Counted from the stretch's first letter, positions 1 to 7,608 are shown. The stretch: 13,031 nt of DNA from Marinobacter sp. (GCA_017643965.1 JAEPMM010000047.1:1-13031), one strand, 5' to 3'. A program made the numbers and translations. Notes: generated by a model from the letters alone, not told the origin.

Positions 1-1323
1 AATTTCATGGGACAGCTTCTGCACCGCTTCCCGCGATGCCTTGACCGTCTCCAGCGACGCCCGGCTGTCTCCGTCCGCCATGTTGGCCGCGTCTGCGGTC
101 TGTTGTGCGGACTGAGCAATTTCACCTGCCGCCGCCGACATTTCGTTGATGGCGGTGGCCACCATGTCGATTTCGGTTTGCTGATTCTCGACGCTGGCAC
201 GACTGGTGCTCGCGGTCTGGCGCAGGGCGGTCACGTTCTCCTTCAGTTCGCCGGTGCCCTGTTGCACATCACTGACCACGCTGCGGATATTCTCGACAAA
301 ACTGTTGAAACTCCCGGCAAGGCGACCGAATTCGTCCTCGCTGCTGTCATCCAGGCGCCGGGTGAGGTCCGCGTCGCCCGTGGCAATGTTCTCCATGGCC
401 AGGTTGAGTTTGCGCACCGGAGCCATCAGTACGCGAATGCCCACATGCAATACCAGCAGGGAAATGGCCAGCCCCACCAGTGCGATGATGATGCCGGTGA
501 TTCGGGCTGCCGCGACCGGCGCATGGATCTCGTCGTCGTTCACGAAAGTACCCAGATACCAGTCCACTCCGCGGGCATCACTGATGGCGTGAAAGCTGGC
601 AGTCCATTGTTGGTCATCGGCGCTGTAGGTGTGGGCGGAACCGTCAAGATCCGGCTGCTTGCCGATCAGATTACTGACGTTTTCGCCGATCAACGCCTCA
701 TCCGGATGAAACAGCACCGTGCCGTCGGCCGTGATCAGTGAAGCGTAGCCGGTGCCGGCCAACGTCACTTCCGCCAAAATATTCTGGATTGTACCCAGGC
801 CAATATCGCCCCCGATCACACCCCGATAGGCGCCGGCGTTGACGGGCGCGAACGTGGAAATGATGAAATCGCCGGTAATCACATCCCGGTATGGCTCGGT
901 AAAGGAGGCCTGCCCCAGACTCACCGCGGTCTGGTACCAGGGGCGGGTGCGGGGGTCGTAATCCGCTGGTAGCCCCTCATTGTCTTCCGCCGTTTTCATC
1001 AGCATGTAGCCGTCATCCCGCCCCACGTACACATCGCGGAATCCCCCGCCGCTGGTGGATGAGCGCAACAACACCATGGCCTGGCGGTCGGTCCGCAGCT
1101 CTTCCATGGCACTGGCTGTGGATTCGGTAATAGTGAGGCGGGTATTGAGCCAGTCGGCAATGCTGGAGGAACTCTGGGCCACCGCCTCCTCGATCAGGGC
1201 CTCAACGTAGGTTTCAGTGGTGTTCTGCAGCCGGAGGTTGCCGGACCAGGTGGATGCGCCCATAACAAGCACCAGCAGAATACCGAAGGCAATGAGCAGT
1301 TTTTGTCCAAACGTCAATTGCAC
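1..1323 (-). CDS. Methyl-accepting chemotaxis protein with dCache_1 sensor (partial, C-terminus beyond window)
   Basis: This is a transmembrane chemoreceptor that would signal to CheA/CheW. The first 441 residues are present; the methylation and CheA-contact hairpin continues past base 1. TM1 is at about residues 8-24, a periplasmic double Cache domain at about 35-270, TM2 at about 275-297, HAMP at about 298-350, then the start of the signalling helix (TAINEMSAAAGEIAQSA). The sensor contains Y122, R127, W129, Y130, Y145 and D173, the Y-x4-R-x-WY-Y-D pattern known for amino-acid-binding dCache_1 domains, so an amino acid ligand is inferred. I chose the GTG start at 1323 because GGAG lies 8 bases upstream and it places TM1 close to the N-terminus. 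An in-frame ATG at 1347 would add 8 residues but has no Shine-Dalgarno. A sigma-28-like promoter lies upstream. Family assignment is secure; the ligand is inferred. Confidence 0.93.
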   Translation of the reverse strand, partial: MQLTFGQKLLIAFGILLVLVMGASTWSGNLRLQNTTETYVEALIEEAVAQSSSSIADWLNTRLTITESTASAMEELRTDRQAMVLLRSSTSGGGFRDVYVGRDDGYMLMKTAEDNEGLPADYDPRTRPWYQTAVSLGQASFTEPYRDVITGDFIISTFAPVNAGAYRGVIGGDIGLGTIQNILAEVTLAGTGYASLITADGTVLFHPDEALIGENVSNLIGKQPDLDGSAHTYSADDQQWTASFHAISDARGVDWYLGTFVNDDEIHAPVAAARITGIIIALVGLAISLLVLHVGIRVLMAPVRKLNLAMENIATGDADLTRRLDDSSEDEFGRLAGSFNSFVENIRSVVSDVQQGTGELKENVTALRQTASTSRASVENQQTEIDMVATAINEMSAAAGEIAQSAQQTADAANMADGDSRASLETVKASREAVQKLSHEI

Positions 1324-1377
1324 AGGCGGGTCTCCGAACGGGTTCATGAAGAAGATTATCAGGGAGGTTATGTAAGT

Positions 1378-1404
1378 CTTTCGGCCCTTTATGCGAAGTC
1401 TTTA
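1378..1404 (-). promoter_or_regulatory. Sigma-28 (FliA) promoter of the chemoreceptor gene
   Basis: Read on the minus strand, TAAAGACT (1404-1397) is followed by 11 bases and then GCCGAAAG (1385-1378). The enterobacterial FliA consensus is TAAAGTTT-N11-GCCGATAA, so the -35 TAAAG, the exact spacing and the GCCGA core all agree. Transcription would start near 1371, about 25-50 bases before the candidate start codons. This ties the receptor to flagellar late-gene control, as is common for MCP genes. Confidence 0.78.
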
Positions 1405-1412
1405 GTGCCATC

Positions 1413-1421
1413 TGTTAAAAT
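1413..1421 (+). promoter_or_regulatory. Possible extended -10 promoter for the GNAT/nitrilase gene
   Basis: TGTTAAAAT fits an extended -10 element (TGn followed by a 5/6 match to TATAAT). No convincing -35 box is seen at 16-18 bases upstream. It lies about 75 bases before the ATG at 1496 and just beside the divergent sigma-28 promoter. Tentative. Confidence 0.35.
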
Positions 1422-1437
1422 CAGGCAGATCGGTTAC

Positions 1438-1457
1438 CCTGATACCACCGTATCGGG
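1438..1457 (+). other. Stem-loop in the leader of the GNAT/nitrilase gene
   Basis: An 8-base-pair stem (one G-U pair) with the four-base loop CACC lies about 38 bases before the start codon. No T-run follows, so it is not a typical terminator. A second small hairpin at 1481-1491 (GGGA-GCC-TCCC) contains the ribosome-binding GGGAG and could reduce its access. Function is unknown. Confidence 0.4.
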
Positions 1458-1495
1458 CGTGAACTTCTCATTCTTTTGCCGGGAGCCTCCCTGTT

Positions 1496-3016
1496 ATGGC
1501 CCATGAAGAGCTGCACCTTAATCTCCGCAATCTCACCCTGGATGATTACGACCAGCTTCAACAGCTGATGGATCGCATTTACGACGATATCGGCGGTGCC
1601 TGGCCGAGAGACACCATCAAAGCTCTGGTGGAGCAGTTCCCCGACGGCCAGATCTGTATTGAGGATTCCGGCGAATTGATCGCGGTGGCGCTGACCGTTT
1701 GCGTCAAGTACGAGCGCTTCAGCAACCCGCACACCTACGACGACCTGATTCTCCGTAACGAGAAAATCTGGCATAACGCGAAGGGTGATTCCCTGTACGG
1801 TCTGGATGTGTTCATCCACCCGGAGTACCGGGGCTACCGTCTGGGCCGGCGGCTTTACGAGGCCCGAAAGGAGCTGTGCCGTTCCATGAACCTGCGCGCG
1901 ATCCTTGCCGGCGGCCGCATTCCCAATTACCACAAGTATTCCGAGCAGTACTCGCCGGCTGAGTACATCCAGCGTGTCGACCGCAAGGAAATCTACGACC
2001 CGATCCTGACATTCCAGCTCTCCAACGACTTCCAGGTCACCCGCCTGATGCACAAATATCTGCCGGAAGATGAGAAGTCGCTGGGCTACGCCACCCTGCT
2101 GGAATGGCGTAACATTCTCTACACCCCGCCCACGTCGGTGCTGAGCACCAAGAAAACCCAGGTGCGCCTGGGCGCCGTGCAGTGGCAGATGCGGGAATTC
2201 ACCTCGGTGGACGAAGTGTTGAAGCAGGTGGAATACTTTGTCGACGCACTCTCTGACTACAAGAGCGACTTTGCGCTGTTCCCGGAATTTTTCAACGCGC
2301 CGCTGATGGGTCTGACAGACCAGATGGACCAGACCCGGGCCATCCGTTTCCTGGCCGGCTTTACCGAGCAGTTCCGCAACGAGATGTCGGAGATGGCGGT
2401 GAGCTACAACATCAACATCATCACCGGCTCCATGCCGCTGCTGGAGAATGACCGGGTCTACAACGTGTCGTACCTCTGCCACCGGGACGGCCGGGTGGAT
2501 GAGCAACGTAAAATCCATATTACCCCCCACGAGCGCAGAGACTGGGTCATTGAAGGGGGTGACAAGTTCCAGGTGTTCGATACCGACGCCGGTCGGGTGG
2601 CCATCATGATCTGTTACGACATTGAATTCCCGGAGCTTGGGCGCATTGCCGCAAGCCAGGAAGTCGACATCATCTGTGTGCCGTTCTGGACCGACACCAA
2701 AAACGGCTATCTGCGGGTTCGCCACTGTGGTCAGGCTCGCGCCATCGAGAACGAGTGCTATGTGGTGATCACCGGCAGTGTCGGCAACCTGCCCAAGGTT
2801 GAAAATCTGGACGTCCAGTACGCCCAGTCGTCCGTATTCTCACCTTCGGACTTCGCCTTCCCCCACGATGCGGTGATGGCGGAGACCACGCCGAACACAG
2901 AAATGATCATGTTCTCGGACATGGATCTGGAGAAGCTGAAGCTGGTACGCAATGAGGGGTCTGTGACTAACCTGAAGGATCGGCGTACCGATATGTATGA
3001 GATCAAAACCCGGTAA
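1496..3016 (+). CDS. Fused GNAT acetyltransferase / carbon-nitrogen hydrolase (YhcX-like)
   Basis: This is a 506-residue two-domain cytoplasmic enzyme. The N-terminal half (about 10-205) is a GNAT domain with the acetyl-CoA loop at Y111-R119 (YRGYRLGRR). The C-terminal half (about 222-490) is a nitrilase-superfamily amidase with the expected catalytic triad E264 (FPEFFNAP), K339 (RKIHITPHE) and C373 (MICYDIEFPELG). Length and order match the B. subtilis YhcX type of fusion. Nitrilase-family enzymes hydrolyse amides, nitriles or N-carbamoyl compounds; the substrate here cannot be read from the sequence. One possible scheme, which is speculation, is that one domain acylates an amine and the other removes a carbon-nitrogen group. 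The ATG has GGGAG 10 bases upstream. It is divergent from the chemoreceptor and appears monocistronic. Both active sites look intact. Confidence 0.93.
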   Translation: MAHEELHLNLRNLTLDDYDQLQQLMDRIYDDIGGAWPRDTIKALVEQFPDGQICIEDSGELIAVALTVCVKYERFSNPHTYDDLILRNEKIWHNAKGDSLYGLDVFIHPEYRGYRLGRRLYEARKELCRSMNLRAILAGGRIPNYHKYSEQYSPAEYIQRVDRKEIYDPILTFQLSNDFQVTRLMHKYLPEDEKSLGYATLLEWRNILYTPPTSVLSTKKTQVRLGAVQWQMREFTSVDEVLKQVEYFVDALSDYKSDFALFPEFFNAPLMGLTDQMDQTRAIRFLAGFTEQFRNEMSEMAVSYNINIITGSMPLLENDRVYNVSYLCHRDGRVDEQRKIHITPHERRDWVIEGGDKFQVFDTDAGRVAIMICYDIEFPELGRIAASQEVDIICVPFWTDTKNGYLRVRHCGQARAIENECYVVITGSVGNLPKVENLDVQYAQSSVFSPSDFAFPHDAVMAETTPNTEMIMFSDMDLEKLKLVRNEGSVTNLKDRRTDMYEIKTR

Positions 3017-3108
3017 GTTGGCCTGACATGAGGCCTGCGGCAGTTGATGATTTGCCTGAGCGTTTTATTGTATGGCGCTGACCTAGTTGTGAAATCGGGT
3101 CGGCGTCG

Positions 3109-3137
3109 TTGCTAAAGTCCGGAAGTGTGGCTATTGT
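3109..3137 (+). promoter_or_regulatory. Candidate sigma-70 promoter for the PilZ-like gene
   Basis: TTGCTA (3109-3114) and TATTGT (3132-3137) are separated by 17 bases, each matching 4 of 6 consensus positions. Start of transcription would be near 3144, leaving a leader of about 64 bases. The gap 3017-3207 holds no gene that I can support. Confidence 0.4.
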
Positions 3138-3207
3138 TTAATCAATTATTCGCGGTTTCACTGCCACCCGGGTCCTCCGGGATCACAGAAGAGCTCGAGA
3201 TTTTTTC

Positions 3208-3606
3208 ATGAACGAAGCATTACCAGACCTGATTGCACGCTTTCGTATCAAACGGGGACTCTTTCGCAGGGAAACCGTGGAAGCCAGGCTGTTCGAGTTC
3301 GACAACTTCGGTTGTGTGATGAAAACCGACAAGGTGTTCAACCCCGGCGACACCGTCATCATTGATCTGATCATGGACATGCCCTTCGAGAACATTCAGG
3401 CAGAAGGCGTGTCCGGACTGGTCACAGAACGAAGAAAGCACTGTAGCAACTTCTTTTACTCCATTGATTTCTTTGAATTCACTGATTCGGGGAACTCTCC
3501 CCTGGCAGAGAAGCTGCGTCGCATTCGCGATGTGGTCAATAAAAAGAAATCTTTGAAATCACGGCGTTCCTCCGGTCCGGCCTCCGGCTTACAGCAAACG
3601 GCCTGA
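3208..3606 (+). CDS. Small PilZ-like domain protein (degenerate c-di-GMP motif)
   Basis: This is a 132-residue soluble protein. The fold-like pattern, with a basic N-terminus (R11-R27), a beta stretch LFEFDNFGCVMKT, GDTVIIDLIM at 47-56, a middle strand IQAEGVSGLV and a closing FFYSIDFFEF at 82-91, resembles PilZ domains. The diagnostic motifs are weak: there is no clean RxxxR, and D/N-x-S-x-x-G is replaced by D32-N-F-G35. It may therefore be a non-binding PilZ-like protein, or not a PilZ protein at all. The C-terminal tail (112-132) is basic and disordered-looking. Next is a helix-hairpin-helix protein gene on the same strand after 44 bases, so co-transcription with that gene and selD is possible. 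Confidence 0.65.
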   Translation: MNEALPDLIARFRIKRGLFRRETVEARLFEFDNFGCVMKTDKVFNPGDTVIIDLIMDMPFENIQAEGVSGLVTERRKHCSNFFYSIDFFEFTDSGNSPLAEKLRRIRDVVNKKKSLKSRRSSGPASGLQQTA

Positions 3607-3650
3607 TCCAGCACTCCCTTACTTGAACAAACCGCAAGGAGATAGCCTTC

Positions 3651-4328
3651 ATGGGCAAGAAAGCCAAGCCAAGCGTGGATAAAATTGTCAAAAAAGTGAA
3701 CAAGGAATTCGAGAAGACGTCCTCACAGATCGAAAGCCTGATCAACGACGCTCTGAAGCAATTCGACAACCTGCAAAACCAGATTCAGGAGCCGGTGCGC
3801 AAGCTGCTCAAAGAAGTGGATGAGCTGCGTGACCGTGAAATGAAGCGGTTCAACGATGAGTTCGAGCGCCGTATGAGCGAGTTCCAGGATCTGCAGAACA
3901 ACGTTCTGGAGCGTCTCGGCATTGCCAGTAAAGACGCCAAAAAAGAACTGAAAGCGGCCAGTGATGCCGCCTCTGCGAAACTGAGCGAGGCGAAACCCAA
4001 GGCCAAAGCGGCGGCCAAGACTGCGGCCGCGAAAAGTCCGGCTAAAACCGGCGCAAAGACGGCGAAAAAGGCGCCCGCCAGGAAAGCTCCGGCCAAGCCG
4101 GCGGCCAGCAAGGCACCGGCAGCCAAAGCGGCCAAGCCAGCAAACAAGAGCGACCTGACCCGGGTGAAAGGTATCGGGCCGGCCACCGCCACTAAAATGC
4201 AGGAAGCCGGAATCACCTCTATTGATCAGATTGCCAACCCATCCGCTGCTGATAAGGAAAAGCTGCAAGCCTTCTCAAAAATGAAGGGCTTTGCGACGCT
4301 GTCTGACGAAGCGAAGAAAGCACTCTGA
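3651..4328 (+). CDS. Coiled-coil, histone H1-like AK-rich protein with C-terminal helix-hairpin-helix
   Basis: This 225-residue protein has three parts: a charged alpha-helical, probably coiled-coil region (about 8-105, phasin-like in character), a low-complexity Lys/Ala/Pro tail (about 114-166, with repeats of the AKKAPA/KPAAS type) and a helix-hairpin-helix module (168-188, LTRVKGIGPATATKMQEAGI). H1-like AK-rich tails in AlgP and PhaF bind DNA, and HhH modules bind DNA non-specifically, so a nucleoid or granule-associated DNA-binding role is inferred. A good Shine-Dalgarno (AAGGAGA) lies 8 bases before the ATG. Its stop TGA overlaps the ATG of the selD fusion by one base, which implies translational coupling. 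Why it is linked to selenium genes is not known. It could be a chance operon neighbour. Confidence 0.85.
   Translation: MGKKAKPSVDKIVKKVNKEFEKTSSQIESLINDALKQFDNLQNQIQEPVRKLLKEVDELRDREMKRFNDEFERRMSEFQDLQNNVLERLGIASKDAKKELKAASDAASAKLSEAKPKAKAAAKTAAAKSPAKTGAKTAKKAPARKAPAKPAASKAPAAKAAKPANKSDLTRVKGIGPATATKMQEAGITSIDQIANPSAADKEKLQAFSKMKGFATLSDEAKKAL
3990..4148 (+). repeat. Low-complexity AK/AP-coding repeat tract
   Basis: This segment codes for about 53 residues made almost only of Ala, Lys, Pro, Ser and Thr, in degenerate units such as KAPA, AKAA and KTAA. It is a coding repeat inside the histone H1-like protein and probably varies in length between strains, as AlgP-type repeats do. The variation is an inference. 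Confidence 0.7.
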
Positions 4329-6604
4329 TGCGAACGCCTGAGCAGCCTGTATTACGGGACATCGTCCTGATTGGCGGCGGGCACAGCCACGTCGGGGTTC
4401 TCAAACGGTTCGCCATGAACCCGGTTCCGGGTGTGCGGCTGACCCTGATCTGCCGCGACACCCACACCCCCTACTCCGGCATGCTGCCGGGGTACGTGGC
4501 TGGTCATTATTCCTACGACGACGTGCACATTGACCTCAGCCGCCTGGCTGAATACGCGGGTGCACGCTTCTACCGTGACGAAGCGGTCGGTATTGACCGG
4601 GACCGCAAACGAGTTCTGTGCCTTAACCGACCGGACGTGCCTTACGATCTGCTGTCGGTGAACATCGGCTCATCTCCGCGGGTTGCAGACGTGACCGGTG
4701 CCGCCGATCACGCCGTGCCTGTCAAACCCATTACCGGTTTCAACAACCGCTGGCTCGCACTTTTGACGCGGATCGAAAACCACCAGGGCCCGATGACCGT
4801 GGCGGTGGTGGGTGCCGGTGCCGGCGGTGTGGAGCTCACCCTGGCCATGCAGTTCCGGCTACGGAATGAACTCAAGCAGCGGGGCATGGACCCTGACCAA
4901 CTGCATTTCCACCTGTTTGACGCGGCGCCGCAAATACTGCCGACGCACAATGACAAGGTTCGTGCGGTGTTCGAGGCAAAACTCAGCAACCGGGGTGTAA
5001 AACTGCATCTCGGTTCGGCGGTGGCCGAGGTGGAAGCCGGCCGGCTTCGCACCGAAGCCGGCGAGAGCTTTGATGTGGATGAGGTGCTCTGGGTAACCCG
5101 CGCCGGCGGCCCGGCGTGGCTCGCAGACACCGGGCTTGCGCTGGATGACGGCGGATTTATCCGTGTGCGGGACACACTGCAGGCGGAAAACGACGACGCC
5201 ATCTTTGCCGCCGGCGATATTGCCAACGTCATCAACCATCCCCGTGAAAAGGCTGGCGTATTTGCGGTGCGCCAGGGACCGCCGCTGGCGGACAACCTGA
5301 AGCGGATGGCCATCGGCCGCTCCGCCAAGGCGTTCACTCCCCAGAAAAAATGGCTTGCCCTGATCAGCACCGGCGATCAGTTCGCGGTGGCCTCCCGTGG
5401 TGACTTCTCGGTTGCCGGCACTTGGGTGTGGCGCTGGAAGAACTGGATCGACCAACGGTTCATGGCAAAATTCAGCGACCTGCCCCCGATGGAGGACAGC
5501 ACGGCGCTGCCGGATACCGCCGCCGCACAAAGCCCCGAAGAGGCCTCTCAAGCCATTTCGGCGGTGGCCATGCGATGCGGTGGCTGCGGTGCCAAGGTGG
5601 GCAGCACGGTGTTGTCACGGGCGCTGGGTGAACTGCGGCCGATCGAGCGGGACGACATCATCATTGGCCTGCACGCGCCGGACGACGCTGCTGTGTTACG
5701 AGTGCCGCCGGGCAAGGCGGTGGTCCACACCGTGGACTTTTTCCGTGCCTTTATTGATGACCCCTATGTGTTTGGCCAGGTAGCTGCCAACCACAGCCTG
5801 GGTGACGTCTTTGCCATGGGTGCAGAAGCGCAAAGCGCAACCGCTGTTGCGACGGTGCCTTACGGCATCGAGTCCAAGGTTGAGGACGTGGTTTTCCAGA
5901 TGATGTCCGGCGCCGTGCAGGTACTCAACGAGGCCGGTTGCGCACTGGTGGGCGGGCATACTGGCGAGGGCAAGGAACTGGCCCTCGGGTTTGCCGTGAA
6001 CGGTCTGATCGATCCTGACGATGTGATGAGCAAGGGCGGGCTGAAGGCCGGTGACGTGTTGATCCTGACCAAGCCTATCGGCACCGGAACCCTGTTTGCG
6101 GCTCACGCCCGGTTGGCCGCCAAAGGCCGCTGGATCGATGCGGCACTGGCGTCCATGATCCAGTCCAACTTGCGTGCGGCGCAATGCCTGCATCGGCATG
6201 GCTCCAAGGCGTGCACCGACGTGACCGGGTTCGGGCTGCTGGGCCACCTGGTGGAAATGACCCGCCCGTCAGGTGTGGACGCAGAGCTGGATCTTTCCGC
6301 TATTCCGGTTCTGCCGGGCGCGGAGGAAACCGCGGCTGCGGGAATACTCAGCTCGCTGCAACCCGCTAACATCCGTCTTCGTCGGGGCATCCGGGATCAG
6401 GAGCGCTGGGTCAAACACCCCCGCTATCCGCTGATCTTTGATCCCCAGACCGCAGGTGGTCTGCTGGCCAGTGTGCCGGCGAACGCCGCGGAAGACTGTG
6501 TGCGGGAGCTCAAGGCATTGGGCTATCCGCACACGGCGATCATTGGTCGCGTTCTGCCTCAGGACGAAAGCGGGCCTATCGAACCCATTACCCTGAGGGA
6601 TTGA
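4328..6604 (+). CDS. selD: SelD fusion: N-terminal flavin-type oxidoreductase plus selenide, water dikinase
   Basis: This 758-residue enzyme would make selenophosphate from selenide and ATP. Residues 10-380 are a pyridine-nucleotide-disulfide (NDH-2-like) oxidoreductase: an N-terminal FAD motif GGGHSH at 16-21, a second nucleotide fold VVGAGAGGVE at 160-169, and the FAD-closing FAAGDIAN at 293-300. After a linker (about 385-412), residues 413-755 are SelD: C420 and K423 (C-GG-CGAK) match E. coli C17/K20, and D453, D493 and D631 match the metal/ATP ligands D51, D91 and D227. The enzyme uses Cys, with no Sec codon. This fusion architecture is a known family; the oxidoreductase may supply reduced selenium, but its substrate is unproven. 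The gene starts inside the stop of the HhH gene (ATGA) and ends 17 bases into the opposing senB. Confidence 0.96.
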   Translation: MRTPEQPVLRDIVLIGGGHSHVGVLKRFAMNPVPGVRLTLICRDTHTPYSGMLPGYVAGHYSYDDVHIDLSRLAEYAGARFYRDEAVGIDRDRKRVLCLNRPDVPYDLLSVNIGSSPRVADVTGAADHAVPVKPITGFNNRWLALLTRIENHQGPMTVAVVGAGAGGVELTLAMQFRLRNELKQRGMDPDQLHFHLFDAAPQILPTHNDKVRAVFEAKLSNRGVKLHLGSAVAEVEAGRLRTEAGESFDVDEVLWVTRAGGPAWLADTGLALDDGGFIRVRDTLQAENDDAIFAAGDIANVINHPREKAGVFAVRQGPPLADNLKRMAIGRSAKAFTPQKKWLALISTGDQFAVASRGDFSVAGTWVWRWKNWIDQRFMAKFSDLPPMEDSTALPDTAAAQSPEEASQAISAVAMRCGGCGAKVGSTVLSRALGELRPIERDDIIIGLHAPDDAAVLRVPPGKAVVHTVDFFRAFIDDPYVFGQVAANHSLGDVFAMGAEAQSATAVATVPYGIESKVEDVVFQMMSGAVQVLNEAGCALVGGHTGEGKELALGFAVNGLIDPDDVMSKGGLKAGDVLILTKPIGTGTLFAAHARLAAKGRWIDAALASMIQSNLRAAQCLHRHGSKACTDVTGFGLLGHLVEMTRPSGVDAELDLSAIPVLPGAEETAAAGILSSLQPANIRLRRGIRDQERWVKHPRYPLIFDPQTAGGLLASVPANAAEDCVRELKALGYPHTAIIGRVLPQDESGPIEPITLRD

Positions 6605-7592
6605 GCCTGACTTTGCTGTTGGCGGTGGCCTGTTCTATCGCCAGCAGCAAGGCGCCCTGCTCCGCTTCCGGAATAAACTGTGTCGCCTTGTCTGCCACCT
6701 GCGCCTGCAAGCTTGCGAGATAGCCGGCATCGGTTTCCGCACGTATCAGCCGCTCGGCGAGGTGTCGCTCATCTCCGACTCGGAAATAACCCGGGTAGTC
6801 CTCACCCAACAAGCCCCGATTGCCGGAAATGTCGGACGCCAGAACCGGCAGCCCAGCCCGGCAGGCCTCTGAAACCACATTGGCGCCTCCTTCCATTACT
6901 GAGCTGATGACCATCACGCGGGAGCGCGCCATCAACGCTTGGGTGTCTCCCTTGTTCAGTTCCCCGACCCACTGAAAGCGGGGGTTATGTGCCTGCTCCA
7001 GTTCGGCTTTGATGCGCCATTCCTGGTTGTGGGCTTTGCCGGCATTGGTCACGCGTATGCGAGATTCTGCGGGCAGATGGTGGCAAGCCAGCGCCGCTCT
7101 TAGCGAATCTTTCTCATCCCGCAGATGCCCGATCACACATACCTCGAACACACGGGTGCCTGTGCCAGATCCGCGCTGTTCCGATTCCGGGGTGGGAATC
7201 CGGTCTGCTGACTGCAACACGGTCACCAGTTTGCCCCGGAATGCCTCCGGAATGTCATCCGCCACAAAGTGATGCAGCCCGATCAGTGTGTCAGCCAGCG
7301 CCATGGAGCGCAGGGTATCGTCGGGGTATTGGTGTTGGTGGAAGTAGATGTCGGTACCGGTCAGTACTGTGATCAACGGCACCTGGGGGCGAGCCTGGCG
7401 GAAAATCTCGATGGCTTCGTGGCTGCGCCAGGCGTGCAGCGCGATAAAGCAGTCACACGGCTGTGATGACAACTCGGTGTGCACCCGAACCCGATGACCG
7501 GCCTGCTCAAGCAATCGTTGCCAGCGCTCTGCCGTAGCACGGTTGCCCGCGCTTGATCCCGGCGGGGCTGGTGTCAGTATCTGGATGTCCAT
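6588..7592 (-). CDS. senB: SenB-type selenosugar synthase (TIGR04348-family glycosyltransferase)
   Basis: This 334-residue GT4-like glycosyltransferase carries the family's hallmark start (ILTPAPPGSSAGNRATAERW, residues 5-24), then CDCFIALHAWRS (46-57), LTGTDIY (77-83), LQSADRIP (126-133) and the GT4 E-x7-E at E234/E242 (EGGANVVSE). SenB proteins use a UDP-sugar and selenophosphate to make a 1-selenosugar, which SenA joins to hercynine in selenoneine synthesis. The adjoining selD provides the selenophosphate. I chose ATG 7592, which has AAAAAGG 5 bases upstream, over the ATG at 7622, which has no Shine-Dalgarno. The gene is convergent with selD, overlapping it by 17 bases, and divergent from the ABC transporter. 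No SenA is present in the window. Family recognition is from memory of conserved motifs; the activity is inferred. Confidence 0.88.
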   Translation of the reverse strand: MDIQILTPAPPGSSAGNRATAERWQRLLEQAGHRVRVHTELSSQPCDCFIALHAWRSHEAIEIFRQARPQVPLITVLTGTDIYFHQHQYPDDTLRSMALADTLIGLHHFVADDIPEAFRGKLVTVLQSADRIPTPESEQRGSGTGTRVFEVCVIGHLRDEKDSLRAALACHHLPAESRIRVTNAGKAHNQEWRIKAELEQAHNPRFQWVGELNKGDTQALMARSRVMVISSVMEGGANVVSEACRAGLPVLASDISGNRGLLGEDYPGYFRVGDERHLAERLIRAETDAGYLASLQAQVADKATQFIPEAEQGALLLAIEQATANSKVRLNPSG

Positions 7593-7608
7593 AACAACCT
7601 TTTTAGTG

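Noticed and set aside
7..741. A 244-codon open frame on the plus strand
   Set aside because: It lies antisense to the chemoreceptor, which has clear Cache, TM and HAMP features; the plus-strand product has no recognisable domain.
1421..2725. A 434-codon open frame on the minus strand
   Set aside because: It is antisense to the GNAT/nitrilase fusion, whose motifs are intact; the long frame is a by-product of GC-rich codon use.
3020..3035. GGCCT-N6-AGGCC as a terminator after the GNAT/nitrilase gene
   Set aside because: The stem is only 5 base pairs and no T-run follows.
3167..3181. CCCGG-N5-CCGGG as a terminator before the PilZ-like gene
   Set aside because: The T-run is about 20 bases further on and adjoins the start codon, so the geometry does not fit a terminator.
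3651..4328. Naming the AK-rich protein PhaF or AlgP
   Set aside because: The tail and helical part are similar in character, but the C-terminal helix-hairpin-helix is not a feature of those proteins and no pha genes are nearby.
5576..5596. Possible selenocysteine in SelD
   Set aside because: The catalytic position is encoded by TGC (C420) and no in-frame TGA occurs before the true stop.
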